From contig NZ_CP101416.1 in assembly GCF_027942295.1 (NCBI RefSeq), forward strand, positions 2,652,501 to 2,716,500: a stretch of DNA of 64,000 nt, written 5' to 3'. Of this stretch, positions 35,542-44,308 are shown in pieces. The notes beneath the pieces were generated by a model that was not told where the DNA came from, made no database searches, and saw only the letters and a list, made by a program, of their open reading frames with translations. This stretch comes from Pseudanabaena sp. Chao 1811 (lineage in GTDB: Bacteria; Cyanobacteriota; Cyanobacteriia; Pseudanabaenales; Pseudanabaenaceae). The first letter of the stretch is position 1; every line of letters starts with the position of its first letter. A program made the translations under genes and the position numbers.

Positions 35542-36906
35542 ATGGCACAGTTTTATAATAACTATGAATCTGGAAACTTCCACGAACAAATTACGGATAT
35601 AACCTCGAATAGTCTTGAGCAAGCTCAGCAACATATCTATAACTTCTTTCTAAGCATCGTCAAAAATTATCAGGCTGATGAGGTTCTAAATCAGTTTGAC
35701 AAATTATTTATTAGATATGAAGAAATTGATAGTACTAAAGCCTACTATGCTCTAGGTGAAATCATATTTTATAATAAAGAAGATGAGTTTAAAAATACAC
35801 TTCTTCGCTGTTGCTATATTCTTAATAACAACTGGGCAATCAATGGCAATATTAATCTTTGTCATCGCTTAGTTGATCTTTTTTTGTCAAATTCTATTGG
35901 TATTCCAACCCGTATTTATAAACTTAAAAAGTTAAGAGAATGGCTCCAAAGGTTTGTTCGATCTGAAGAATATAATACCTTGCGATCGCTTTCAGGTAGA
36001 GCAGGGGTAAGCAAAAGTTATCATAATTGGTCTGATCGGTTTTCTGCGTATTTATTGACTTCGGAATATACAGATTGCAATAAACCCATCGAACAACGCC
36101 AATATGCAGAAACTTTGGCGCGCAAAATCAAAAGACAATTTAAGTTTGATTTGGCTATGTATACGGCGAGGATTGACTCTAATCCAAATGTAAATCCCCA
36201 TCGCCCAAATCCTACAACATTAGGAGATGGTGTCCTAATTTTAATAAAGAGGGTATTAAATAAACAGGGGCATGAAGACTTGAGGTCTGTCGCAAAGAGA
36301 TTTCGTCATCATATGAGTGGCATGACTTTAGCGGAATTTAAAGATCATCTCCTCTCATATTTAGGTATTTCACGGGATGATTTAGATATTCCTGAAGTGA
36401 TGCGCTTAACTGTAGTGGAAAAGTTAAAACATTTTCAAGAACATCAAGATCAGGAATTGATTACGCTTAGCTCAATACATATAGTGTGCAATCGTATTTT
36501 GCAATATCTTTTGTTAAATGAGCGCCGTAATCCCTCTGACTTTTTACAATTATCCTTGGAAAGTAATAACTTTCTTGGCTATGTAATTCTATTGCTTAAG
36601 GTTGTATTGATATGTCCTAGAAGTCGCTTGTATTTAGAAAGTTATATCGCAGAATTAATTAAGTTCTACAGTTCCTATGATGAAGTGGAATGTCGTTCTT
36701 TTATTAACTTTTTGGATGTTGTGAATGTTACCCTAGCAATATTTGATGAGGATACTGACTATAGTTTGGTGAAAATGAGAGATCTTGAAAATGATTTTCC
36801 CGATGTAAATTTAGACAACTATCGTGTTTTCTCACAATCAAAGAAATTAGTTGATTTAGCAAGTAAACCACCTAGTTCACAGGATACGAAAACTTTGATT
36901 TCCTAA
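35542..36906 (+). CDS. Conserved-looking 455-residue protein of unknown function
   Basis: From the ATG at 35542 (MAQFYNNYESGNFHEQI). The protein is mostly alpha-helical with no signal peptide and no clear membrane span, though FLGYVILLLKVVLICPRSRLYLESYI is fairly hydrophobic. Segments such as NWSDRFSAYLLTSEYTD and QRQYAETLARKIKRQFKFDLAMYTAR look like conserved positions. My impression is of a cyanobacterial family, but I can give no function. An in-frame TTG at 35506 would add 12 residues. It is followed by a symmetric terminator. Confidence 0.7.
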   Translation: MAQFYNNYESGNFHEQITDITSNSLEQAQQHIYNFFLSIVKNYQADEVLNQFDKLFIRYEEIDSTKAYYALGEIIFYNKEDEFKNTLLRCCYILNNNWAINGNINLCHRLVDLFLSNSIGIPTRIYKLKKLREWLQRFVRSEEYNTLRSLSGRAGVSKSYHNWSDRFSAYLLTSEYTDCNKPIEQRQYAETLARKIKRQFKFDLAMYTARIDSNPNVNPHRPNPTTLGDGVLILIKRVLNKQGHEDLRSVAKRFRHHMSGMTLAEFKDHLLSYLGISRDDLDIPEVMRLTVVEKLKHFQEHQDQELITLSSIHIVCNRILQYLLLNERRNPSDFLQLSLESNNFLGYVILLLKVVLICPRSRLYLESYIAELIKFYSSYDEVECRSFINFLDVVNVTLAIFDEDTDYSLVKMRDLENDFPDVNLDNYRVFSQSKKLVDLASKPPSSQDTKTLIS

Positions 36907-36910
36907 AAAG

Positions 36911-36945
36911 ATAGAAATATCTGAACCTTGTGCAGATATTTCTAT
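36911..36945. terminator. Bidirectional hairpin terminator
   Basis: ATAGAAATATCTG (36911-36923) and its perfect complement (36933-36945) with a 9-nt loop, between two convergent genes. AT-rich, without strong T-runs. Confidence 0.5.
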
Positions 36946-36947
36946 GA

Positions 36948-37988
36948 TCATACTGATTCTATCCATTCAAAAATGCGATTCCATGCCCACCAACGATCGC
37001 GATCGCCATATTGGTGTTGACATCTCTTACTGCTGACATAACCCACATGACCGCCGTATTGTGTGACTATGAGTTTGATTGCTGGATTGTCTTGAGCAAT
37101 TTTTTCTAGGTCAGGAATGATCGATGGATCAAACATGGGATCGTCTTGAGCATAAAGAATTAAAGTTGGCTTCTGAAGATGGGGCATGAAATATAAAGGA
37201 CAACTAGCATCGTAATATTCCTCAACACTAGTAAATCCTAGTTTAGAGATCGTCAGCTCATTATCAAATCCCCAAATGCTATTAGCGCGTTCGACCGCTT
37301 CTCGATCAATTGCTTCAGGGTGATTTTTTGCCATAACTCGCCCTAGTTTCTTCAGCTCACGGGCGATCGCCTTTTCTAAGAATTTACCCAGTTCATCTTT
37401 GACCAAATAAGTAAGCGATCGATTGGAGTCCACACTAGGGCAAATCACCGCAACACCTGCGATATCCGCAGAGGTAATTGATAAATCACTACCCCAACTA
37501 GCGATCGACTCTCCTGCCTTAATTCCCCATAGCGCTAACTGTCCACCGAGAGAATATCCCGTTAGCCAAAATGGTGATGGACATCCTAATTGCTTAGCGG
37601 TATTAGCGATGCGAATAAAATCTTCGCCTTCATACAGTCCATCTGAGGTAAGAGTTGGTGACATCTCAGCTGTTTTGCCATGGGCGCGCCAATCAAATAA
37701 AACCACTGCATAGCCTTTGTCAAAAGCCTTGCGACCAAGAATTTTGAGAAACCATTGATTATCTAAATCTCCTGTGATGCCATAGGTTCCTACTACTGTG
37801 CCTTTGGCATTGGGGGGAATTGCATATTTGCCAAAAATAGGAACTCCATTTGCACCCGTAAAAATATGCTCTTGGTAAATGGGTTCTGCTTCAATTGTGA
37901 AGTCTTCCCACTTTTGGCTTGCCCGCAAAGCTGTATAAAGAGTCATTAACAATCCATTGCTTAGATGCCAAGGTGGTGTGTAGAGCAT
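36948..37988 (-). CDS. Alpha/beta hydrolase, YheT-like
   Basis: Serine hydrolase of the YheT type. The nucleophile elbow is GYSLGGQLALWG. The preceding strand VVLFDWRAHGKTA has the oxyanion turn, and the catalytic His is in QYGGHVGYV near the C-terminus with Asp in LYAQDDPMFDP. I start at the ATG ending at 37988 (MLYTPPWHLSNGLLMTLYTALRAS); the frame also allows an ATG 6 codons upstream. The fragment PPWHLSNGLLMTLY is typical of the family N-terminus. The substrate is unknown. Confidence 0.85.
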   Translation of the reverse strand: MLYTPPWHLSNGLLMTLYTALRASQKWEDFTIEAEPIYQEHIFTGANGVPIFGKYAIPPNAKGTVVGTYGITGDLDNQWFLKILGRKAFDKGYAVVLFDWRAHGKTAEMSPTLTSDGLYEGEDFIRIANTAKQLGCPSPFWLTGYSLGGQLALWGIKAGESIASWGSDLSITSADIAGVAVICPSVDSNRSLTYLVKDELGKFLEKAIARELKKLGRVMAKNHPEAIDREAVERANSIWGFDNELTISKLGFTSVEEYYDASCPLYFMPHLQKPTLILYAQDDPMFDPSIIPDLEKIAQDNPAIKLIVTQYGGHVGYVSSKRCQHQYGDRDRWWAWNRIFEWIESV

Positions 37989-38493
37989 ATGAATGCAAGT
38001 CCTCATTTACATTTCTTTACGTTTAACTATAATAGCAATCCTCAAGCATTTTGAGATCTCTAACGCTGTGTAAAGAGAGCATCCGCAGGGTCTACCAATT
38101 GAAAATTTCTTATAAGTAGCTAGGTGCAATTAAATATAAAACCCAAAAAGCTGTGGCGCACGCTGCGCGTGCGCCACAGCTTTTGACTATGGTTTTTAAT
38201 TATGCCCAACTACTTAGTAATCCTCAATGGATGATGAGAAAAAGTCTCTATATCAGTTACTAAAATCCTATCAATTATTTAAGCAACTATCATGCAATTA
38301 ATTAGGATGAAAATGATAGATTTCTTAATTGATTTCACTGATTCTTTTTTTATATTCTTAATGTACAATACGTGCAAATATTTTATTTTCAAGCAAGCAG
38401 GATACTAAGGGGTGACAAACATAGCTTTAAACCTATAGAGATCATTCTTATTATCCTTTGCTAGATTATTGTGAGTTTGTGGAGGCGGCTCAT
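37989..38493. other. 505-bp intergenic region
   Basis: Divergent region between the hydrolase and the porin. It contains one MITE-like element at 38113-38216. The AT-rich stretch 38330-38370 with TACAAT near 38363 could be a -10 for the porin. I see no gene or other structure. Confidence 0.5.
38113..38216. mobile_element. MITE-like element (TAAGTAG family, copy C, best preserved)
   Basis: Imperfect 22-bp terminal inverted repeats (17 matches) start with TAAGTAG at 38113 and end with CTACTTA at 38216. They enclose AAAGCTGTGGCGCACGC and its palindromic partner. If the outer TA pair is a target duplication, the ends are AGTAG...CTACT, as expected for IS630/mariner-type insertion. No coding capacity. 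Confidence 0.7.
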
Positions 38494-40281
38494 ATGACTT
38501 ATAGAGTTTATGTAGATAGGCAAATATTGTTGCGACTATTCGCATCTTCTTGGCAGTTTTTGCTATTTTTTGTTGTGTCTGTAATAGGATTTGACACAAG
38601 TGCGATCGCTCAGACTAAATCAAAGCTGAACAACAATCAAATTAGTAATCAAAAGGATGTCTCAAAATCTCAGGTTGAAAGAAAAGGAAATCTGCAAAAC
38701 TCTTTGGTAAATCTCCAAGATTCTTCAAATCTTGTTGTTTCTCCAAATGAAAATGTTGATACAAATATCTCGCAATCAGTGACATCGGTTTCTCAATTGA
38801 GTGATGTGCGATCGACTGACTGGGCATTTACGGCTTTGCAATCTTTAGTTGAACGTTATGGATGTATTGCGGGTTATCCAGATTATAAATTTCGTGGTCA
38901 ACAAGCTATTTCGCGTTATGAATTTGCGGCAGGTTTAAATGCTTGCTTAGATAGAATTAATGAAATCATTGCTACAGGTCTATCAGACAAAGCTAATAAA
39001 GAAGATCTGGCAACTATCCAAAAACTTCAAGAAGAATTTGCAACGGAGTTATCTGTGTTGCGTGGTCGGGTAAATACGTTAGAAGCAAAAACTGCCACCC
39101 TAGAAGCACAGCAATTTTCAACAACAACCAAACTCTTCGGTCAGGCAATCTTTGGATTGCAGGGGCGTTTTGGCAATACGGCTGATATTTTCCCGCGAAA
39201 TGGTATTCGGACAGCAGGTGAAGTTGATCAAGGCACAAATGTCACCTTTGGCTATAACTTGGGAATCACATTCCTCACTCAGTTTGATGCCTTCAATCGT
39301 AGTATCCTCCTTGTGGGATTAAATTCGGGTAATTTAGCTCTTAATTCAGGACTGCTATTACGAGATAGTTATACATTACTCGGATATGAGGGAACGACGG
39401 CTAATCAAATCACTCTGTCCGATCTCTCCTATCGTTTTAAAGTTAGTAATAATGCTGCTTTCATTATTGGTGCGGCTGGAGTTGCTCCTAGTGCTGTATT
39501 TCGTGGTCCCAATCGTGTAGAAAGTTCAGGAACTGGTCCAATTTCCGCCTTTGCTCAGCGCAATCCGATTTTAGGGCTTGGTGCAGGTAGTGCAGGGATC
39601 GGGTTTGACTGGCAGATCAGCGATCGCATTAGTTTGCAAGGTGTATATGCCGCAGGTGATCCTGCTAATCCTACTAAGGGAGGACTGACGGGTGGTTCGT
39701 ATGTTACAGGTGTACAAGCTATGCTGAGACCAACCGATTCGATTGATACAGCGCTTTATTACCTGCATTCATATACGACAACTGGCTCCCTCAATACTGG
39801 TATTGGCGATAGTGTAATTGGTCTTGGCTCGAGTTTTTTAACTGATGCGATCGGGGCAACTCTCAACTGGCGGATTAGCCCCTATGTAACTTTAGGGACA
39901 TGGGGTGGCTATACCAAATCTAATGCGGTTATTGGTGCTTCGGGTACGGTGGAAACTACGAACTGGATGGTCTATTTGAACTTTCCCGATCTGTTTAAGC
40001 AAGGGAATCTAGGGGGGATTTATATTGGACAACCGCCCAAAATTACGAGTAGTAATTTATCAATTGGTAATGTCCCTAGTTTTCTAAATAGTGCTGGATT
40101 TGCTAGCGAAGTAGCAGGTGCACAGCCTGCTAGCACAACCCATCTAGAACTTTTCTATGTGCATCGACTGACCGATCGCATCAGCATTACCCCTGGGCTG
40201 ATCTTTTTGTTTAATCCTGCCCAGACTTCAACAAGTGACACAGTCACGATTGGCACAATTCGCACGACTTTCTCATTCTAA
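38494..40281 (+). CDS. SLH-domain porin, iron uptake porin family
   Basis: Outer-membrane porin of the SomA/Slr1908 type, 595 residues. The start is the ATG at 38494 (MTYRVYVDRQILLRLF), 7 nt after GGAGG. A signal peptide ends near IAQ. A single SLH domain (VRSTDWAFTALQSLVERYG, then GYPDYKF and ISRYEFAAGLNACLD) binds the cell-wall layer. A coiled coil (about residues 180-205) follows, then an OprB-like beta barrel ending in TFSF with the terminal Phe typical of outer-membrane proteins. Members have been linked to inorganic iron uptake. The next gene, encoding a CHAT protein, is 44 bp downstream. Confidence 0.92.
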   Translation: MTYRVYVDRQILLRLFASSWQFLLFFVVSVIGFDTSAIAQTKSKLNNNQISNQKDVSKSQVERKGNLQNSLVNLQDSSNLVVSPNENVDTNISQSVTSVSQLSDVRSTDWAFTALQSLVERYGCIAGYPDYKFRGQQAISRYEFAAGLNACLDRINEIIATGLSDKANKEDLATIQKLQEEFATELSVLRGRVNTLEAKTATLEAQQFSTTTKLFGQAIFGLQGRFGNTADIFPRNGIRTAGEVDQGTNVTFGYNLGITFLTQFDAFNRSILLVGLNSGNLALNSGLLLRDSYTLLGYEGTTANQITLSDLSYRFKVSNNAAFIIGAAGVAPSAVFRGPNRVESSGTGPISAFAQRNPILGLGAGSAGIGFDWQISDRISLQGVYAAGDPANPTKGGLTGGSYVTGVQAMLRPTDSIDTALYYLHSYTTTGSLNTGIGDSVIGLGSSFLTDAIGATLNWRISPYVTLGTWGGYTKSNAVIGASGTVETTNWMVYLNFPDLFKQGNLGGIYIGQPPKITSSNLSIGNVPSFLNSAGFASEVAGAQPASTTHLELFYVHRLTDRISITPGLIFLFNPAQTSTSDTVTIGTIRTTFSF

Positions 40282-40325
40282 AAAATGGATTGTAAAAAAT
40301 ATAGCAAAGTGATAGAGCAAAGTTT

Positions 40326-41768
40326 ATGAAAATACGTTCGTTGATGTGGAAAACTGGATGTGCTGTTGTAATTGGAGTGATTTGCAGTGTTGCTCCTTCC
40401 TCAGTACAGAGGAGTACTGCTCAATATGCACCGTTGCCTTCTCCTTCTATTAGTTTTTCTCCTAGTAGTAGTTTTACTCCTACTCCCCCCGGACCGCCGA
40501 TTGTTTTCCCGACTGCCTCACCTGGAGTAATTTGCGATCGCTTAACAAATACAATATGTGGTTATACTCCTCCTACTCCTAAGGGACCTAGCATCGGTGA
40601 GCTAGATAACAAAATAACTAGAGATGTGTGTGCCTATGCAAAGTGTTCGTCACCTTCGCCAGTCACTCTTGAATATGTTCAAGATGCAATGCAAAAGTCA
40701 GCACAGGTTACAGATAGTGCCACTGCTTTGGTTTACCCCAATATCTTTCCCGATCGTATAGAGATTTTAATCGTGCCATCGTCGGGGAAAGAAATCCGTA
40801 AAGTTGTTCCCAATGTGCAAAGTTCCGAAGTAACTGAAACAGTCCAAGAGTTTCTCAATTCTTTGCGCGATTCTAGTAATGAGGATTACTTACCCCTAGC
40901 ACAGAAGCTCTATAACTGGCTAATCCGACCAATAGATGAAGATTTACAGTCAGAGGGAATCAAAACTCTAATTTTTGTGATGGATGGTCCTTTAAGGTCA
41001 ATTCCGATTAGTGCTTTGCATGATGGTAATAAATTCGTAGTTCAGAAATATGCCACAGCAACCATCCCATCAATGGGTTTGGTTAATTTACAGTTACGCG
41101 ATCGCCGCCGTTCGAGCATACTTGTGATGGGGTTAACTCAGGCACAGCAGGGATTTACGGCTTTACCGAATGTGGAAGTTGAAACCAATGTAATCGCCGC
41201 TAAGATTTTGCAAGGCAATCTGTTTCTCAATCAGGACTTTACGATTGACAACCTCAAGAAGCAGCAAAGTAAAAACAACTATGGAATTGTCCATTTAGCG
41301 ACTCATGCGCAATTCTTGAGCGATAACATTGATGGTGCTTTTATTCAGTTTTGGAATGAGCGGCTTTATCTTAACAATCTTCGCACCCTTAGATTGGGAG
41401 AAGAACCAATTGAAATGCTGACCTTGAGTGCCTGTGAGACCGCAGTAGGAAGAAACTTAGGGCTTAGTGGTATGGCTCTTGTATATAAAGCTAAGAGTGT
41501 ACTTGCATCACTATGGACAGTTAGTGATGCAGGCACTACGCCCTTGATGTTGTCTTTTTACGGTTATTACCCAACTTCTAAAAGTAAGGCGATCGCAATT
41601 CAGCAAGCGCAATTAGATTTGTTAGAAGGCAAAGTGCGAATTGAATCTGGACAGATCAAGGGAGTTGGTAATCTACCTGCAATTCCTCTCAGTCAGGTTA
41701 CAGGTAATATAAACCTCAAACATCCGTACTTTTGGGCTTCCTTTGTTTTGGTGGGTAATTGGCTCTAA
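40326..41768 (+). CDS. Secreted CHAT-domain protein
   Basis: 480 residues. The N-terminus has a signal-like hydrophobic stretch (TGCAVVIGVICSVAPSS). A Pro/Ser/Thr-rich linker follows, then a CHAT caspase-like domain at about residues 190-480. The expected catalytic pair is present: His327 in LATHAQF and Cys370 in LTLSACETAVG. The C-terminal HPYFWASFVLVGNW is the CHAT signature end. No TPR repeats are present, unlike many CHAT proteins. It is probably co-transcribed with the porin upstream and ends in a strong terminator. Proteolytic activity and substrate are unproven. Confidence 0.88.
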   Translation: MKIRSLMWKTGCAVVIGVICSVAPSSVQRSTAQYAPLPSPSISFSPSSSFTPTPPGPPIVFPTASPGVICDRLTNTICGYTPPTPKGPSIGELDNKITRDVCAYAKCSSPSPVTLEYVQDAMQKSAQVTDSATALVYPNIFPDRIEILIVPSSGKEIRKVVPNVQSSEVTETVQEFLNSLRDSSNEDYLPLAQKLYNWLIRPIDEDLQSEGIKTLIFVMDGPLRSIPISALHDGNKFVVQKYATATIPSMGLVNLQLRDRRRSSILVMGLTQAQQGFTALPNVEVETNVIAAKILQGNLFLNQDFTIDNLKKQQSKNNYGIVHLATHAQFLSDNIDGAFIQFWNERLYLNNLRTLRLGEEPIEMLTLSACETAVGRNLGLSGMALVYKAKSVLASLWTVSDAGTTPLMLSFYGYYPTSKSKAIAIQQAQLDLLEGKVRIESGQIKGVGNLPAIPLSQVTGNINLKHPYFWASFVLVGNWL

Positions 41769-41805
41769 AAAAAACAACCCACGCTTAGCGTGGGTTGTTT
41801 TTTTT
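41767..41805. terminator. Bidirectional terminator, CHAT gene and tRNA-Ser
   Basis: Perfect 18-bp palindrome with TTA loop (A8-CAACCCACGC / GCGTGGGTTG-T8), overlapping the CHAT stop codon and ending 3 bp before the tRNA 3' end. Serves both strands. Confidence 0.85.
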
Positions 41806-41807
41806 AA

Positions 41808-41894
41808 CGGAGAGAGAGGGATTCGAACCCTCGTTAAAGTTTCCCCTAAACAGCATTTCCAGTGCTGCGCCTTCAACCACTCGGCCATCTCTCC
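41808..41894 (-). tRNA. tRNA-Ser (anticodon GGA)
   Basis: Read on the minus strand: 7-bp acceptor stem GGAGAGA/TCTCTCC, D-arm GGCCGAGTGGTTGAAGGC, anticodon stem CAGCA/TGCTG with loop CTGGAAA giving anticodon GGA, a long class II variable arm (TTTAGGGGAAACTTTAAC), T-loop GTTCGAATC and discriminator G. 87 nt, with no encoded CCA. It decodes UCC and UCU. Confidence 0.95.
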
Positions 41895-42006
41895 TCGCTT
41901 GATGTCACAGCAACTTTAAATAAGTTACTTATTTCATCGTGCGGATTTTAATCATACCAAAGCTTGGTACATATGCAAGCCTTGTGGGCATAAAAAAGAG
42001 AAAATT

Positions 42007-42043
42007 TTTTATTAATCGGGCGCGAAGCGCTCGATTAATAAAA
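42007..42043 (-). terminator. Palindrome at the 3' end of fcl
   Basis: 17-bp stem (42007-42023 with 42027-42043), GAA loop, one G-U pair, immediately adjoining the fcl stop codon. On the minus strand the distal arm ends in AAAA rather than a clean T-run, so termination is likely but not certain. Confidence 0.6.
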
Positions 42044-43015
42044 CTAGGCGGCGTGCTGGCGATACCAAGCGATCGTCTGGTTTAAACCTTGACGAAAACC
42101 TACCTGTGCCGTGAATCCAAAGGATTGTTTGGCACGTTCGACATCCAGACAACGACGGGGCTGACCATTGGGTTTGTCAGTTTCCCAGACAATCTCGCCA
42201 TCGTAGCCCATTAGCTCGGCAATTAGATGAATCAAGTCCTTGATTGAAATCTCAGAACCAGTGCCAATATTGACAGGCTCAGATTCGTTATAAAGGGCTG
42301 ATGCAAGGGTAATGCCGCGTGCGGCATCCTCAGAATAGACAAACTCTCTAGTAGGTGTACCATCGCCCCACACCGAAATAGTGCGATCGCCTCTTTGTTG
42401 AGCTTCATGAACCTTGCGAATCAGCGCAGGAATTACATGGGAGCTACGGGGATCAAAATTATCTTCAGGTCCATATAGGTTTACAGGTAGGAGATAAATA
42501 CCATTAAATCCATATTGCTGACGATAGGACTGTAACTGCACTAGCAAAGCTTTCTTAGCTACGCCATAGGGGGCATTGGTAACTTCAGGATAACCATTCC
42601 AGAGATCTGATTCCTTAAATGGTACTGGGGTGAAGTTGGGATAGGCGCAGATCGTACCAACACAAACAAATTTCTGCACACCTGCTTGGTAGGCGGCATG
42701 GATTAACTGTACGCCCATCATCAGGTTGTCGTAGAAAAGTTCTGCGGGTTTTTCCCGATTGAGTCCAATGCCACCAACATGAGCCGCAAGATGAATAATG
42801 AGATTTTGGTCTTGAACGACTTTTTCACAAACCGCTAGCGATCGCAAATCATGCTCTTTTGACCTTGGTACAGTGATCAAATCTGGGTTAGCGCCTGCGG
42901 CGACTAGTTGGGCAATCACTTGCTTGCCTAGAAAGCCTGCACCACCAGTGACGAGAATCTTCTGATCTTTAAATTGATCTTGCTGTAGTTGAGAATTGGT
43001 TTGAGTTTCTGGCAT
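42044..43015 (-). CDS. fcl: GDP-L-fucose synthase
   Basis: Epimerase-reductase making GDP-L-fucose from GDP-4-keto-6-deoxymannose for surface polysaccharides. 323 residues from the ATG ending at 43015 ([14 protein letters not shown]). NADP site [12 protein letters not shown], conserved HLAAHVGGI, and catalytic Tyr/Lys in [32 protein letters not shown] is diagnostic. It is downstream of gmd, and a hairpin lies in the spacer. A longer in-frame opening through that hairpin is not used. Confidence 0.94.
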   Translation of the reverse strand: MPETQTNSQLQQDQFKDQKILVTGGAGFLGKQVIAQLVAAGANPDLITVPRSKEHDLRSLAVCEKVVQDQNLIIHLAAHVGGIGLNREKPAELFYDNLMMGVQLIHAAYQAGVQKFVCVGTICAYPNFTPVPFKESDLWNGYPEVTNAPYGVAKKALLVQLQSYRQQYGFNGIYLLPVNLYGPEDNFDPRSSHVIPALIRKVHEAQQRGDRTISVWGDGTPTREFVYSEDAARGITLASALYNESEPVNIGTGSEISIKDLIHLIAELMGYDGEIVWETDKPNGQPRRCLDVERAKQSFGFTAQVGFRQGLNQTIAWYRQHAA

Positions 43016-43060
43016 AGAAATTTCTGTAAAAAATTTAGAGCAATTTGTAAATAGTTGAAT

Positions 43061-43085
43061 AAAAACCCTGCAAAGCAGGGTTTTT
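43061..43085 (-). repeat. Perfect 11-bp hairpin between gmd and fcl
   Basis: AAAAACCCTGC, AAA loop, GCAGGGTTTTT, ending 3 bp before the gmd stop on the minus strand. It has terminator shape but lies inside a likely operon, so it may act as an attenuator reducing fcl relative to gmd. Confidence 0.65.
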
Positions 43086-43088
43086 AAA

Positions 43089-44159
43089 TTACCAGTTGGA
43101 AGATTGTCCAGAACTTCGCAAGGTAGCAATATCTTGAGCGATCGTTCCTTTGGGATTGGGCAAGCCTAATGCTTCTAAATCCGCATCAACCATCAGCTCA
43201 ACCAAGCCCTTAAAGGTGACTTTGGGTTCCCAACCCAGCTTTTGCTTTGCCTTAGTGCAATCACCCAATAGCAAATCAACTTCGGCAGGACGGAAATAAC
43301 GGGGATCGATCTCTACATAGTCTTCCCATTTGAGATTGACGTAAGCAAAGGATTCTTCGAGAAACTCACGCACAGAATGGGTTTCACCAGTTGAGATCAC
43401 ATAGTCATCGGGCTGATCTTGCTGCAACATTAACCACATTGCCTCAACATAATCTTTGGCATAGCCCCAGTCACGCTTAGAGTCGAGATTGCCCAAGTAA
43501 AGCTTTTTCTGAGTACCTGCAACGATACGTGCGATCGCCCGTGTAATTTTGCGAGTAACAAAGGTTTCACCACGACGGGGTGACTCATGGTTAAACAAAA
43601 TGCCATTACAAGCAAATAGTCCATAGGATTCGCGATAATTCACAGTTTGCCAATGGGCATATACCTTGGCACAGGCATAGGGACTACGAGGATAAAAAGG
43701 GGTTGTTTCACTTTGAGGTACAGCTTGGACTAAGCCGTACATTTCTGATGAACCTGCTTGATAAAAACGAATTTCTTTATCATTACGTTGTTGATAATCC
43801 CTTAGAGCTTCTAGTAAGCGTAAAGTCCCCATACCCACGGCATCAACGGTGTATTCGGGGGAGTCAAAACTGACACGCACATGGGACTGCGCTCCAAGGT
43901 TAAATACTTCATGAGGCTGTACAGCTTCTAAAATACGTCCTAAGGTCGTGCCGTCAGTCAAATCGCCATAGTGCAGAAATAATTTGGTTTCTGGTAGGTG
44001 CGGATCTTGATACATATGATCAATGCGATCGGTATTGATCGTTGAAGAACGACGAATGATCCCGTGGACTTCGTACCCTTTAGCTAATAAAAGTTCTGAT
44101 AAATAAGATCCATCTTGACCCGTAATGCCTGTGATTAAAGCGCGTTTGGATGTACTCAT
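43089..44159 (-). CDS. gmd: GDP-mannose 4,6-dehydratase
   Basis: First committed step to GDP-L-fucose and GDP-D-rhamnose. [19 protein letters not shown] has the NAD(P) GxxGxxG, the active-site Ser is in QAGSSEMYG and Tyr/Lys in [31 protein letters not shown] is diagnostic. 356 residues is normal. It is the upstream partner of fcl. Confidence 0.96.
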   Translation of the reverse strand: MSTSKRALITGITGQDGSYLSELLLAKGYEVHGIIRRSSTINTDRIDHMYQDPHLPETKLFLHYGDLTDGTTLGRILEAVQPHEVFNLGAQSHVRVSFDSPEYTVDAVGMGTLRLLEALRDYQQRNDKEIRFYQAGSSEMYGLVQAVPQSETTPFYPRSPYACAKVYAHWQTVNYRESYGLFACNGILFNHESPRRGETFVTRKITRAIARIVAGTQKKLYLGNLDSKRDWGYAKDYVEAMWLMLQQDQPDDYVISTGETHSVREFLEESFAYVNLKWEDYVEIDPRYFRPAEVDLLLGDCTKAKQKLGWEPKVTFKGLVELMVDADLEALGLPNPKGTIAQDIATLRSSGQSSNW

Positions 44160-44308
44160 GAAGTATGCTTTGAAAGAACTCTACAAGATTTTACTCGCTA
44201 GCATACCTAATAAATTCTCTAGTTTGTGAAGATTTCATAGTAATCAGTGAAAAGGCTTAAATTGTTAGAGAAGCAATATAGCTTCCTCTAGATTTCATTA
44301 TTAAGAAA

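Noticed and set aside
40326-41768. CHAT protein considered as part of a TPR-CHAT/type III-E CRISPR protease system
   Set aside because: It has a signal peptide and no TPR domain, and no cas gene or repeat array is in the window.
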